From NCBI RefSeq assembly GCF_900101455.1, contig NZ_FMZJ01000004.1:220856-284855 (forward strand): a stretch of DNA of 64,000 nt. Direction: 5' to 3'. Positions 1-8,761 of the stretch are shown piece after piece. Below the pieces are notes generated by a model, which was not told where the DNA came from, searched no databases, and saw only the letters and a program-made list of their open reading frames with translations. Each line of letters begins with the position of its first letter. Positions within the stretch are counted from its first letter, which is position 1. The translations under genes were made by a program, and so were the position numbers. The stretch comes from Sphingomonas sp. YR710. Lineage in GTDB: Bacteria > Pseudomonadota > Alphaproteobacteria > Sphingomonadales > Sphingomonadaceae.

Positions 1-694
1 GCGTGGCGCCGGAAATGCCCTCGGCGAGCCGGGCCGAGCACGTCCAGGGCACGAGCATGTCGTCCATCGCCGCAATCGCCAGCGTGGGCACGGCAATGTC
101 GCCCAGCCTGGCGTCGATATCGAATGCGCTTAGCGCCGCAATCCGACGCTCCATCGTCTCGGCGCCGGGAAAAGCCGCGAGATGCCCATCCTCCTCAGAA
201 GTGAGCCTGGCGCTATGTTCGGATATCCATTCGGCCGGATAGAGGAAGATCGGCTGCGCATGGATATAGGCCAGCGGGCCACTGTTGCGCAGCAGTGCCA
301 GTCTTGTCTCGAAGCATCGCAGGAATTGCGGGTCGGCCCTGGCCCACCCGTTGACGACGACCAATTTGCGAAGTCGTTGCGGTGCCCGCAGCGCGAGCAT
401 CAACCCGGCGAGGCCCCCGGCAGCATGCCCCATGATATGGGCATTCTCGATTGCCAGCCCGTCCATCAGCGTGATCAGATCGTCAGCCATCGTCTCCACT
501 GTCATCGGATCCGGAAGCACACGATCGCTGCGCCCGGTGCCGCGATGATCGTAGAGAATGACCCTATATTCGGCGCATAAAGCGGCGAGATTGGGCGTCC
601 AATAATCCCCCGAACCGCCGAGCCCCGCCGAAAGGATGATGGGCTCACCGTCTGTGGCGCCCCGCTCTTCGCAGTAAAGCCCCCCGATCTTCAT
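1..694 (-). CDS. rutD: RutD-like aminoacrylate hydrolase (3' end outside window)
   Basis: Alpha/beta-hydrolase of uracil breakdown by the Rut pathway, thought to speed hydrolysis of aminoacrylate to malonic semialdehyde. I translated the minus strand from ATG at 694: 231 codons are visible, and E. coli RutD has about 266 residues, so roughly 35 C-terminal residues lie left of the window. Early residues give the oxyanion loop SAGLGGSG and the DHRGTGRSD motif. At the nucleophile elbow (residues 89-93) the sequence is GHAAG, with Ala instead of Ser. E. coli RutD, as I remember it, also has Ala here (GHALG), so this is a family trait and supports RutD over an ordinary esterase. The gene starts 3 nt after rutC. 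Confidence 0.85.
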   Translation of the reverse strand, partial: MKIGGLYCEERGATDGEPIILSAGLGGSGDYWTPNLAALCAEYRVILYDHRGTGRSDRVLPDPMTVETMADDLITLMDGLAIENAHIMGHAAGGLAGLMLALRAPQRLRKLVVVNGWARADPQFLRCFETRLALLRNSGPLAYIHAQPIFLYPAEWISEHSARLTSEEDGHLAAFPGAETMERRIAALSAFDIDARLGDIAVPTLAIAAMDDMLVPWTCSARLAEGISGAT

Positions 695-697
695 CAC

Positions 698-1084
698 TCA
701 CCCCGCCAGATGCGCGACGCTGGCGATTTCCACCAAGCAGTCGGGCTTTACGAGTCCACACTGGATACAAAAGCGCGCCGGCTTGGCGCCTGGGAAATAT
801 TCGGCATAGACCGCATTCATCGCCGGATAATCGGCCCAATCCTTCAGGAAGATATGATTGAAGGCGACATCGGCCAGATTGCCGCCCGCCACCTCGATGA
901 CGGTGCGGATCACCTCCAATATATGGCGGGTCTGCGCCGCGGCATCGCCGACGTGAAGAACCACACCGCCCTCCCCCAATGCCAGCGTACCTGAGACATA
1001 GATGACGTTATCGGCGCGCGTTCCCGCCGAATAAGGCGCGATCGGGGCTGGAAAGGCTGAAGGGTTGATCGGTGTCATCGGCAT
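698..1084 (-). CDS. rutC: RutC, aminoacrylate deaminase/peracid reductase (RidA/YjgF family)
   Basis: Small RidA-fold protein acting on aminoacrylate (or its peracid) made by RutA and RutB. From ATG at 1084 the product is 128 aa, the same length as E. coli RutC. Family-specific strings are visible: VYVSG-like [20 protein letters not shown], and the C-terminal [14 protein letters not shown]. Three starts compete: TTG 1090 (overlapping the rutB stop), ATG 1084 and ATG 1078. I prefer 1084 because GGGAG lies about 8 nt before it. It sits between rutB and rutD in the standard B-C-D order and is clearly co-transcribed. Confidence 0.93.
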   Translation of the reverse strand: MPMTPINPSAFPAPIAPYSAGTRADNVIYVSGTLALGEGGVVLHVGDAAAQTRHILEVIRTVIEVAGGNLADVAFNHIFLKDWADYPAMNAVYAEYFPGAKPARFCIQCGLVKPDCLVEIASVAHLAG

Positions 1085-1086
1085 CG

Positions 1087-1827
1087 TCAAGGCTCCCTGA
1101 CCGGTTCGATCTGGCCGAAACTACCGCAGAAATCCGCCACTGTCGAAACCCATCCGAAAAATTTCTCGACATTATAAATTGTGGCCGCCTGGACGAATTC
1201 CGGCCCGGCCTGATGCGTCGCATCTTCGAGCATGATGCCGAAATATTCGAGGAAGAATCCATCGCGCAGCGTCGATTCGACGCAGACATTGGTGGCGATC
1301 CCGACGAACACGATGTTGCGGACGCCGCGAGCCCGCAAAACACTGTCGAGTTGGGAATTGAAGAAGCCCGAATAGCGGGTCTTGTGCAGCCGGATGTCGC
1401 CCGGGCGCGGCGCAAGCGCAGAGACCAGTTCATAATCCCAGCCGCCCCGCGCCAACAACTTGCCGTGCAATTCCGGGCGGGCTCGCATCGTCTTCAGCGC
1501 GTTCGACTTGTGGAAGTTTGGCGATCCGCGACCGCCCGCCTCGACATAATCGGCATCCCAGCCATTCTGGAAGAAGATGACCGGCAGGCCGGCCGCACGC
1601 GCAACGTCGAGCACGATCGCCGTCTGTTCGATCACCCTGGCCGCGCCCGAGATATCGAAGCCCGCCAGATCGAGATAGCCGCCCGGTGACGCATAGGCAT
1701 TTTGCATGTCGATCACGACGACTGCGGTATCATCCGCCGACACCCGGATCGGCTCCGGCCGCGCGGGAAGCGTGACGACGCGCGGGCCATCGGCAATATC
1801 ACGATCGACGACGCCGGCCCCCGACAT
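1087..1827 (-). CDS. rutB: RutB ureidoacrylate/peroxyureidoacrylate amidohydrolase
   Basis: Isochorismatase-fold (cysteine hydrolase) enzyme that cleaves the ureidoacrylate produced by RutA, releasing carbamate and aminoacrylate. From ATG 1827 the protein has 246 residues. The catalytic triad is visible as D40 (VVVIDMQN), K149 ([10 protein letters not shown]) and C182 ([10 protein letters not shown]). The C-terminal half ([18 protein letters not shown]) is nearly identical to what I recall of E. coli RutB, which separates it from generic isochorismatases. The frame is open 20 codons further upstream, but AGAAGG just before ATG 1827 decides the start. No rutA precedes it; the upstream neighbour is deoA, 162 nt away, so the oxygenase must be encoded elsewhere. 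Confidence 0.93.
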   Translation of the reverse strand: MSGAGVVDRDIADGPRVVTLPARPEPIRVSADDTAVVVIDMQNAYASPGGYLDLAGFDISGAARVIEQTAIVLDVARAAGLPVIFFQNGWDADYVEAGGRGSPNFHKSNALKTMRARPELHGKLLARGGWDYELVSALAPRPGDIRLHKTRYSGFFNSQLDSVLRARGVRNIVFVGIATNVCVESTLRDGFFLEYFGIMLEDATHQAGPEFVQAATIYNVEKFFGWVSTVADFCGSFGQIEPVREP

Positions 1828-1989
1828 AAACCGCCCTTCTGCTTGTGCTGCAGTTGCGAACATGATCAGTCGGGCAAAACTATGCAAGACGATAAATTGT
1901 GGTAAATCAGGGCGCTACGTATAACACCGTATTGCAACAACGAGGCCGGCAGGCGGCGTCGAACGGCAGGCTGGGCGGCGTGCCGGCCG

Positions 1990-3309
1990 TCATGCCACCC
2001 GCCCGATGATGGCGCGGATCATCGGCCTGCCGAGGTGGCTGCGGCTATCGATCGCACAGGCCGCGCGGTAGGCGGCAATCGCGCGATCGGCCTCGTCCTC
2101 GCTGGCGGCATGTACCATCGCCATCGGCTCTCCCGCCTCGACCTGCCCGCCAAGCGGAACCACATGGCTGAAGCCGACGCTGACATCGAGCGGATGATCG
2201 ATCCGCCCGCGGCCGCCGCCAAGGCCCATCACAGCGATGCCGATCGCCCGCGCGTCGACCGCCGCAAGATAGCCCGATCGCTCGGCTGGAACCGGGCGGA
2301 AAACTGCCGCCCGGCGCAGATGCCAGTCCCGGCGCTTGATCAGGTCCGCCGGACCACCGAGCGCATGGACCATGCGCGCGAAACGCTCGGCGGCGGCCCC
2401 GCTGGAGAGCGCCCGCTCGACCCGGGCGGCAGCCATCGCGACGTCGCCTTCGATACCACCCAGCATCAGCATCTCTACCGCCAGCGCAGCCACGACCTCG
2501 TGAAGGCGGGGCGAACGTTCGCCGCCGGTCAGATAGCTGATGGCTTCTGCCACTTCGAGCGCATTTCCCACTGTTCCACCCAATGATGCGTCCATTCCGG
2601 TGATCAAGGCGCGGGCCGGCAAACCCATTTCGCCGGCGGTGGCGACAATGGCCTCGGCCAATGCGCTCGCATCGTCCTCGGCCATCATGAACGCACCCGC
2701 TCCCGTCTTCACATCCAGCACCAGTCCGTCCAGGCTGGCGGCCATCTTCTTCGATAGGATCGACGCTATGATCAGCGGCGTGGACTCAATCGTCGCGGTC
2801 ATGTCGCGGATCGCATATAATGCACGATCAGCCGGCGCGAGATCGCGCGTCTGGCCGACGATCGCGCAGCCCACATCGGCCACGACAGCCTGAAGCCTTT
2901 CGACGCCCGGCCATGGCTGATAGCCTGGGATGCTACCAAGCTTATCCAGCGTCCCGCCGGTATGGCCAAGGCCACGTCCCGAAACCATCGGCACATAACC
3001 GCCGCATGCCGCGACGATCGGGGCGAGCACCAGGCTGACCTTGTCGCCGACCCCGCCTGTCGAATGCTTGTCGAGCACCGGGCCGTCGAGCGCATAGGTT
3101 GACCAGTCGATAATTTGCCCCGAGCGCGCCATGCCTGCCGTCAGCGCGGCGGTTTCATGGCTGTCCATCGATCGCAGATAAATCGCCATGGCCAGCGCGG
3201 CCACCTGCTCGCGGGGCAGCGAGCCATCCGTAAGGCCCTTCACAAACCGCCGTATATCCGCGTCGCTCATGCGCCGGCCATCGCGCTTCCGGGTGATGAT
3301 ATCCAGCAT
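1990..3309 (-). CDS. deoA: Thymidine phosphorylase
   Basis: Phosphorolysis of thymidine/deoxyuridine to the base and 2-deoxyribose-1-phosphate in the cytosol. 439 aa, against 440 for E. coli DeoA. The nucleoside phosphorylase signature is visible: DKHSTGGVGDKVS near residue 80, SGRGLGHTGGTLDKL near 110, and the glycine-rich LDVKTGAGAFM loop near 200. Same strand as the rut genes and directly upstream of them. The bases released by DeoA are natural inputs to uracil/thymine catabolism, so a shared pyrimidine-salvage role is a reasonable inference. The 162-nt gap before rutB shows no obvious terminator. Confidence 0.96.
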   Translation of the reverse strand: MLDIITRKRDGRRMSDADIRRFVKGLTDGSLPREQVAALAMAIYLRSMDSHETAALTAGMARSGQIIDWSTYALDGPVLDKHSTGGVGDKVSLVLAPIVAACGGYVPMVSGRGLGHTGGTLDKLGSIPGYQPWPGVERLQAVVADVGCAIVGQTRDLAPADRALYAIRDMTATIESTPLIIASILSKKMAASLDGLVLDVKTGAGAFMMAEDDASALAEAIVATAGEMGLPARALITGMDASLGGTVGNALEVAEAISYLTGGERSPRLHEVVAALAVEMLMLGGIEGDVAMAAARVERALSSGAAAERFARMVHALGGPADLIKRRDWHLRRAAVFRPVPAERSGYLAAVDARAIGIAVMGLGGGRGRIDHPLDVSVGFSHVVPLGGQVEAGEPMAMVHAASEDEADRAIAAYRAACAIDSRSHLGRPMIRAIIGRVA

Positions 3310-3361
3310 GATCCGGACACTCCCGCAAAGGAAACCAGCCTGACGGCAGCGTGTGACTACG

Positions 3362-3916
3362 TCACGTCAGGAAGTTTACCAAAGCGTCCGGATGGATCGA
3401 GAGTTCCGCAAAACCCGCAACCGTAAAGGTCAGGCCTAGCCCCGCCGCGATCCAGGCCCCGCCCAGCAGCCAGAAACTCTCGACGAGCGCCGAAATCGCG
3501 GCCACCGCCAGCGCGATCGACATGAAGCCTTCGCCCAGATCGAACTGGTCGTCGCGGCGACCCTGCACATCATAATCGCTTTGCGCGGCCAGCGCCTGCG
3601 TCTTCAGATCGGTCGCTTCCTTTGCGTAACGCTTCGCCTCCCGATCGGCATCCGCCGCCGCGGCTTGTGCCTCGGCATTCTTGTTCTGCGTGAGCAGGAT
3701 CGCGGCGATCTTCTGATCATGCCCCTTGATCTTGGCGGCCTGATATTCGTTCCACAAATCGACCTTGCTCGCCTGATCGGCCTGCATGGTCTGAACGATG
3801 TTGCCGTCCTTGATGTTGCTGATCGCCATCGCGACGCTGAGGACGACGACGGTGGTTGCGACAAACCGGTTGAGAAGCCGGTTATTGCCCTCAGGGGCCT
3901 CGATTGCTTCGCTCAT
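3362..3916 (-). CDS. DUF4337-family membrane protein
   Basis: 184-aa protein with one N-terminal transmembrane helix (about residues 18-35, FVATTVVVLSVAMAIS), a long charged, Ala/Lys-rich and probably coiled-coil middle (about 45-125), and two C-terminal hydrophobic helices (about 133-180). The NIKDGNIVQ and SKVDLWNEYQAAKIK strings fit the DUF4337 family. Function unknown; the layout suggests an inner-membrane protein with the coiled coil on one face. It stands alone between deoA and a GNAT gene on the same strand. Confidence 0.75.
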   Translation of the reverse strand: MSEAIEAPEGNNRLLNRFVATTVVVLSVAMAISNIKDGNIVQTMQADQASKVDLWNEYQAAKIKGHDQKIAAILLTQNKNAEAQAAAADADREAKRYAKEATDLKTQALAAQSDYDVQGRRDDQFDLGEGFMSIALAVAAISALVESFWLLGGAWIAAGLGLTFTVAGFAELSIHPDALVNFLT

Positions 3917-3949
3917 GCCCGCATCAATAGCCGCTTTCGCGGATTCGGA

Positions 3950-4432
3950 TCAAAGGCTCTTTTGCCAGAAGACGGCTTTTCCCTGCGCCGGATCGAGCAC
4001 ATAATCGCCAAAGCCCAGAGATCGATAGAGGCCCAAAGCCGGCTTATTGCCGCTCAGAACCTCGAGCGTCATCTTGCAGCAGCCTTTCTCGCGCGCGACG
4101 ACCTCGATCTCGGCGAACAATCGTCTGGCAATCCCCTGTCCGCGAAACTGCGGCGCAACGACCACATCATGGATGTTGACCAAGGGTTTGCAGGCAAATG
4201 TCGAGAATCCATCGAAACAATTAGCGAGGCCCGCGGGTTGTTCATCCGCCATCGCCAGCACCGTGAAGGCCGTCGGGAAAACGGAGAGCGCGGCAATCAA
4301 CCCATCCCGTGCGGCGTGCGGCAAGGGCTGCCCGCCGCCCATCGGATCCCGTGCATAAGCATCGAGCAGCGCAACGATCGCAGCACCATGATCAGCATTC
4401 CGATAGTCTGCGCGAAAAAGCGAAATTCTCAT
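3950..4432 (-). CDS. GNAT-family N-acetyltransferase
   Basis: 160-aa single-domain GNAT. The acetyl-CoA-binding motif A is clear as VVVAPQFRGQGIARRL (about residues 90-105), followed by the motif B-like LEVLSGNKPALGLYRSLGF. Such proteins transfer acetyl from acetyl-CoA to an amine; the acceptor cannot be read from the sequence. The ATG at 4432 is the only sensible start. Neighbouring genes give no hint about the substrate. Confidence 0.85.
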   Translation of the reverse strand: MRISLFRADYRNADHGAAIVALLDAYARDPMGGGQPLPHAARDGLIAALSVFPTAFTVLAMADEQPAGLANCFDGFSTFACKPLVNIHDVVVAPQFRGQGIARRLFAEIEVVAREKGCCKMTLEVLSGNKPALGLYRSLGFGDYVLDPAQGKAVFWQKSL

Positions 4433-4602
4433 CTATGGCCTGCATCGCGAATGAAGCGACGATCGTACGATCGGCCCATGATCACCGCAACCGGCAACCG
4501 GCGCCGATACAGGCTGCGTTCACGATCGTTCCGACTTTATTGGCTCAATAGGGATCACAACCGTCATCGCCGTTGCCCATCGCCATGCAGCAAAGGACCG
4601 CT

Positions 4603-4782
4603 ATGGTCGAACATCAGGATGATCGCGAATTGGTCGATCTGGCTGGCGAAATGATCCGCCAGCACGGAGCCAGAGCACTCGACCATGTCATGATGTTGAT
4701 CAAGGATGCCGTTCGCCGGGATGATGACGACGCAGTTCTACAGTTAGATCGCGTAATGCGATATATCGAGCGTGAACGATAG
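4603..4782 (+). CDS. Small protein, 59 aa, unknown function
   Basis: Short acidic/basic helical protein. The frame is open from TTG 4573, but AAAGGA is placed 6-7 nt before ATG 4603, so I choose that start. The sequence has ELVDLAGEMIRQHGARALDHV followed by a second helix ending RYIERER. This helix-turn-helix-like layout with a central HGARA resembles small sphingomonad proteins of the DUF6961 type, but the assignment is only by eye. It lies 71 nt upstream of the amidase on the same strand and may share its transcript. Confidence 0.55.
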   Translation: MVEHQDDRELVDLAGEMIRQHGARALDHVMMLIKDAVRRDDDDAVLQLDRVMRYIERER

Positions 4783-4853
4783 ATTTTCGGGCTTTGTGAC
4801 TGGTCATGGCGAAAGCCAGAGGGCACTCTCGATCGTCGAGATCGGGAGGTACG

Positions 4854-6431
4854 ATGCGCGTCACACGCTGTTTATCTATCGCTATACTGATGATGGTATT
4901 CGCCTTCCCAGCCAGGGCGCGCTCGACCCGCTATCCGATAGCCGAACGATCAATCGTTGCGTTGCAGGCTGATCTGGCAAGCCACCGGACGAACTCGCGC
5001 GAACTTGTGGAAGCCTATCTCGCCCGGATCGCCCAACTCGACAAGCATGGTCCGCGCATCAACGCCCTGATCGCGATCAATCCCCATGCGCTTGCCGATG
5101 CCGATGCGCGCGATGCCGAACGCCGATCTGGAGGCGCACACGGGCCTCTCTACGGCATACCGATCCTGCTCAAGGACAATATCGAAAGCCGCGATCCGAT
5201 GCCGACCACCGCCGGATCGCTCGCGCTCGCAGCCAATATGACGCTGCGTGACGCCCCGCTGGTGGCCCGGTTGCGTGCGGCCGGCGCGATCATCCTGGGT
5301 AAGACGAACCTGTCCGAATGGGCAAATTTTCGGTCGACTCGCTCGACGAGCGGCTGGAGCGCGGTCGGCGGATTCACCCGCAATCCCTATGCGCTTGATC
5401 GCAGCGCCTGTGGGTCGAGCGCAGGCAGCGGTGCGGCGACGGCGGCCAGTCTGGCTGCGGCGGCGATCGGCACCGAAACCGACGGATCGATCACCTGCCC
5501 TTCGGCGATGAACGGCCTCGTCGGTCTCAAACCAACCGTCGGCCTGGTTTCGCGAACACACGTCGTTCCGATCTCGCACAGCCAGGATACGCCTGGTCCG
5601 ATGGCACGCAACGTGCGTGACGCAGCGATCCTGCTGTACGCCATTGCCGGCAGCGATCCTGCCGATCCGGCGACCATCGACGCCGATCGCCATCGCACCG
5701 ATTATGTCACGGCGCTCGATCTGCAGGCCTTGTCGGGAAAGCGGATCGGCGTGATGCGTTTCGCCGCCGGCTTCAACCCGGAAGTGGACGGGCTGTTCGC
5801 CGAAGCCCTTGAGCAGATGCGCGCCGCCGGCGCCACGATCGTGGAAATCTCCACCTTCGACAGCAGGCTCGCCAAGTCAGCCGAAGGCACGGTTCTGGCC
5901 CATGAGTTCAGGGCCGATCTCAACGTCTATCTCGCCACGACGCCATCGGCGGTAAAGACGCGGACATTGGCCGAGTTGATAGCCTTCAACCGGGCGCATG
6001 CCGATAGTGAACTTCGCTGGTTCGGGCAGGACCAGTTCGAAAAAGCCGAAGCCACGGGCGGCACCGCTGATGATGCCTATACCGGCGCTCTCGCGACGGC
6101 GAAGGCCGCCGCCGGCCCGAACGGCATCGATCTGATGCTGGCGCACGATCGGCTCGACGCGCTCGTCGCGCCCACCACGGGCCCTGCGTGGAAGATCGAT
6201 CTGATCGATGGCGATCATTTTGGCGGCGGCGGCGCGGGTGGCCTCGCGGCCATCGCCGGCTATCCGCATCTCACTGTACCGATGGGCCTGGTGAAGGGGC
6301 TGCCCGTCGGCCTGTCCTTTATCGGCCCGGCCTGGTCGGAAGCGCGGCTGTTGGCGTTCGGTTTTGCTTATGAACAGCGTACGCATAAACGACGACCGCC
6401 GGCTTACCGCAAAGCCATTGGACCGGCATAA
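4854..6431 (+). CDS. Exported amidase, amidase-signature family (peptide-amidase-like)
   Basis: 525-aa amidase with a Ser-cisSer-Lys triad. The frame extends back to 4806, but GGGAGGT lies 3 nt before ATG 4854 and that start exposes a signal peptide (residues 1-22, hydrophobic core to about A20), so I set it there. Catalytic residues: K107 in PILLKDNI, S188 in CGSSAGSG and S212 in GTETDGSI, with the 24-residue spacing known from Stenotrophomonas peptide amidase; the GLKPTVGLVSR string also fits that branch. Likely function is hydrolysis of an amide, possibly a C-terminal peptide amide, outside the inner membrane. It overlaps the leader of the next gene's frame but precedes the FMN reductase by 40 nt. 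Confidence 0.88.
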   Translation: MRVTRCLSIAILMMVFAFPARARSTRYPIAERSIVALQADLASHRTNSRELVEAYLARIAQLDKHGPRINALIAINPHALADADARDAERRSGGAHGPLYGIPILLKDNIESRDPMPTTAGSLALAANMTLRDAPLVARLRAAGAIILGKTNLSEWANFRSTRSTSGWSAVGGFTRNPYALDRSACGSSAGSGAATAASLAAAAIGTETDGSITCPSAMNGLVGLKPTVGLVSRTHVVPISHSQDTPGPMARNVRDAAILLYAIAGSDPADPATIDADRHRTDYVTALDLQALSGKRIGVMRFAAGFNPEVDGLFAEALEQMRAAGATIVEISTFDSRLAKSAEGTVLAHEFRADLNVYLATTPSAVKTRTLAELIAFNRAHADSELRWFGQDQFEKAEATGGTADDAYTGALATAKAAAGPNGIDLMLAHDRLDALVAPTTGPAWKIDLIDGDHFGGGGAGGLAAIAGYPHLTVPMGLVKGLPVGLSFIGPAWSEARLLAFGFAYEQRTHKRRPPAYRKAIGPA

Positions 6432-6471
6432 TGCACCCACACACGCGATCGATCGGCAACTGGAGATCAAC

Positions 6472-7020
6472 ATGGCCCATATCATCGGTATTTCCGGCAG
6501 CTTGCGTCGCCATTCCTACAATAGCGGCCTGCTCCGGACGGCGGCAATGGCGATGCCCTCTGGCTCCAGCCTCACGATCGCATCGATCGCCGACATTCCG
6601 CTCTACAATGGCGATATCGAGGAACGGGATGGCATTCCGCCCGCCGTTTCGGCGCTAAAGGATGCGATGGCCGCCGCCGATGGTATTCTGCTCGCGACGC
6701 CCGAATATAATAATGGCATACCCGGCGTGTTCAAAAACGCGATCGACTGGGCATCGCGCCCGCCGGCAGATGCTGCCCGCGTGTTCGGCGCGAAGCCGTT
6801 CGCGATCATCGGGGCCTCGCCGGGCGGCTTCGGCACGATCCTGGCGCAGAATGACTGGTTGCCCGTGCTCAGGACGCTGGGCGCGCGCCTATGGACCGGC
6901 GGGCGGCTAATGGTGCCCGGGGCAGGCAAGGCGTTTGACGGCGAGGGTAACCTGACCGACTCCGCCATTGCCGATCGCCTCCGACGGTTTCTGGCCGATT
7001 TCATCGCCACGATCGCTTGA
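6472..7020 (+). CDS. NADPH-dependent FMN reductase (flavodoxin-fold)
   Basis: 182-aa flavodoxin-like quinone/FMN reductase. The phosphate-binding loop is GISGSLRRHSYNSGLL at residues 5-20, and the family motif TPEYNNGIPGVFKNAIDW is near residue 80, followed by ASPGGFGT. These proteins use NAD(P)H to reduce FMN, quinones or azo/chromate substrates. GGAG about 7 nt ahead supports ATG 6472 over upstream in-frame codons. It follows the amidase closely on the same strand, so co-expression is likely, though no biochemical link is obvious. Confidence 0.9.
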   Translation: MAHIIGISGSLRRHSYNSGLLRTAAMAMPSGSSLTIASIADIPLYNGDIEERDGIPPAVSALKDAMAAADGILLATPEYNNGIPGVFKNAIDWASRPPADAARVFGAKPFAIIGASPGGFGTILAQNDWLPVLRTLGARLWTGGRLMVPGAGKAFDGEGNLTDSAIADRLRRFLADFIATIA

Positions 7021-7125
7021 ACCAAGAATGCCTCCGTCGATGATGGGGAAAAGCCTGCCCCGTGACGTCTTGATCACATTGACCGCGATCAGCGGACGGC
7101 GACCATCGGCAGGGGCAAGAATCGA

Positions 7126-7380
7126 ATGGACCGAATTTCGACGATTGAACGCGCCTATCAGCTCGCGCGCCAAGGCCCTTGCACCAGCCTCACCGAAATC
7201 CGCAAACAGCTCAAACGCGAAAATCTCGACGCCGTCGATCAACATTTGAGCGGCCGCGGCCTGTCGCGCGAATTGATCGCCCTGTGCCGCGCACGGCGAA
7301 ACTTGCTCGCGAAAACCGGAGATTCGTTAGCAGTCATATCTGCGGAGAAGGTTGGCGGCACTGACGCTCAGGACTCATAA
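7126..7380 (+). CDS. Small protein, 84 aa, unknown function
   Basis: Basic, soluble, mostly helical product. The ATG at 7126 has only a weak purine-rich region upstream. The sequence reads IERAYQLARQGPCTSLTEIRKQLKRE and then SGRGLSRELIALCRARR, the layout of small conserved sphingomonad proteins of about 70-90 aa that place a helix pair after an ERAY(Q/E)LA start. I recognise the type but no function. It stands alone, 105 nt after the FMN reductase. Confidence 0.6.
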   Translation: MDRISTIERAYQLARQGPCTSLTEIRKQLKRENLDAVDQHLSGRGLSRELIALCRARRNLLAKTGDSLAVISAEKVGGTDAQDS

Positions 7381-7513
7381 GTCACGAGCCGAGCGATGAT
7401 TGTGCGCTGCCACTATTATCGATGGCCGGTTCAGGCAGGAGCGGCGGTCCGCCTACCGATCAGGGGAATGACTTGCGCTGGTAGCAGGGGGCAGCCCGCC
7501 GGCCTCGCCGCCG

Positions 7514-7861
7514 TCACAGTTCCATGCTGAAGATGTCGAGTTGTAGGATACCCTCCTCCCCCAATTCGAACAGGTCGGCAGCCCGCGTTCGCCCCTTGTC
7601 ATTGGGGACATCGACGATCGCCACATAGCGGCCCGCCTTTTCCAGGATGTCTTCGACACGCGGCTGCGGGTTCAGATTGTCGATGGCGGCTTGATAGAAG
7701 CCCCTGATCGCGACGCGCCCCTGCACTTCGCCGCCGGTAAAGCGGATCGTGCCGTCCGCCGAGTAGAGGTTGGCGACGCCGGCGGCATCGCCCCTGCACA
7801 CGCGGGCAAAAACCTCGCGGACGCGATCGGCGCCCTGCAAATGTGGATCCAGGGCGGCCAT
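7514..7861 (-). CDS. NTF2/SnoaL-like small protein
   Basis: 115-aa protein with the cone-shaped NTF2-like fold pattern: an N-terminal helix (DRVREVFARVCRGDAAGVANLY), the strand ADGTIRFTGGEVQGRVAIRGFY, and C-terminal strands. Such proteins act as small isomerases, hydratases or dehydratases, or as binding subunits. The ATG at 7861 overlaps the SDR stop (ATGA), so the two are translationally coupled. The frame continues far upstream, but only as an overlap with the SDR gene and with poor protein character; the coupled ATG is the real start. Confidence 0.75.
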   Translation of the reverse strand: MAALDPHLQGADRVREVFARVCRGDAAGVANLYSADGTIRFTGGEVQGRVAIRGFYQAAIDNLNPQPRVEDILEKAGRYVAIVDVPNDKGRTRAADLFELGEEGILQLDIFSMEL

Positions 7862-8625
7862 CAGACGACAAGCCCCGCGCTGGTATGGAGAACCTGACCC
7901 GTCATCTGGCGACTGTCGGGCAGGCAGAGGAAGCGGATGACCGCGGCAACATCCTCGGCCTCGGAGACTTTCTGCGTCAGATTGGCGAGCGGCCCGCTCT
8001 TGACCATCTCCTCCAGATACTGGTCGACATCGGCGAGCATGGACGTGCGGGTCGGTCCCGGTGCGACTGAATTGACGTTGACGCCGTGCGGGCCGAGATC
8101 CGCCGCAGCCGTGCGGGTGAGTGCGTTGAGGCCCGCCTTGGATGCCGCGTAGATGGGCGGCGAGGTGGTCGCCCGGAAGGCGGCGCTGGAACTGACGTTG
8201 ACGATGCGGCCTCCGCCCCCGCGCGCAACCATGTGCCGGCCGACCTCGCGGACAAGGATCAACGGCGCGCGCAAATTGATGGCCAGGATCGTATCCAGTT
8301 GCGCATCGGTGAAATCGGTGGTGCTTTGCGGTTGGGTGGCACTGGTCCCGGTGATCCCCGCGCTGTTGACGAGGATGTCGATGCGGCCGAACGCCTCCAG
8401 CACCGAACTGACGAGCCCCGGCAGACTCCCGCCGTTGCCAAGATCGGCTTCGAACGTCCTGGCGTCTGGTCCAATGTCGATCGCCACGGCCGCGAGCCCC
8501 GCCGCATCCCGGTCGACAAGGGCGATACGTGCGCCGGCCGCAGCCAGCATGAGCGCGGTGGCCCGGCCTATTCCCGATGCGCTTCCCGTCACGAGCGCGA
8601 CCTGACCTGACAAAGCGGTGTCCAT
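7861..8625 (-). CDS. Short-chain dehydrogenase/reductase
   Basis: Classical SDR, 254 aa from ATG 8625. AGAGGA 7-8 nt before this codon favours it over ATG 8649. The nucleotide-binding motif TGSASGIG lies near residue 14, NSAG near 90, the catalytic Ser in NVSSSAAF near 145, and YAASK near 158. It would oxidise an alcohol or reduce a ketone with NAD(P)H; the substrate is unknown. It is the first gene of a two-gene unit with the NTF2-like protein, a pairing common in aromatic or steroid-type catabolic loci. Confidence 0.9.
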   Translation of the reverse strand: MDTALSGQVALVTGSASGIGRATALMLAAAGARIALVDRDAAGLAAVAIDIGPDARTFEADLGNGGSLPGLVSSVLEAFGRIDILVNSAGITGTSATQPQSTTDFTDAQLDTILAINLRAPLILVREVGRHMVARGGGGRIVNVSSSAAFRATTSPPIYAASKAGLNALTRTAAADLGPHGVNVNSVAPGPTRTSMLADVDQYLEEMVKSGPLANLTQKVSEAEDVAAVIRFLCLPDSRQMTGQVLHTSAGLVV

Positions 8626-8761
8626 TCGACGTCCTCTCATTTTGGGCAACCGGCCGGCTTTTTCCGACCGTCATCATTCTAGCGAGTGCTAACAGCGTGA
8701 AACCGTCACGCAAGCCGACGCCGGATTGAAGCCCCTTGGCGGGGCTATATCATCCGGCGGG

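Noticed and set aside
8688..8700. GAGTGCTAA upstream of the SDR at 7861-8625 resembles one half of a CIRCE heat-shock element.
   Set aside because: The matching TTAGCACTC half is absent at the required 9-nt spacing, and the gene is not a chaperone.
7514..8713. One open frame spans 399 codons across both the NTF2-like and SDR genes.
   Set aside because: Only its last 115 codons look like protein; the rest is Arg-rich sequence antisense to codon choice of the SDR, which has clear motifs in the other frame.
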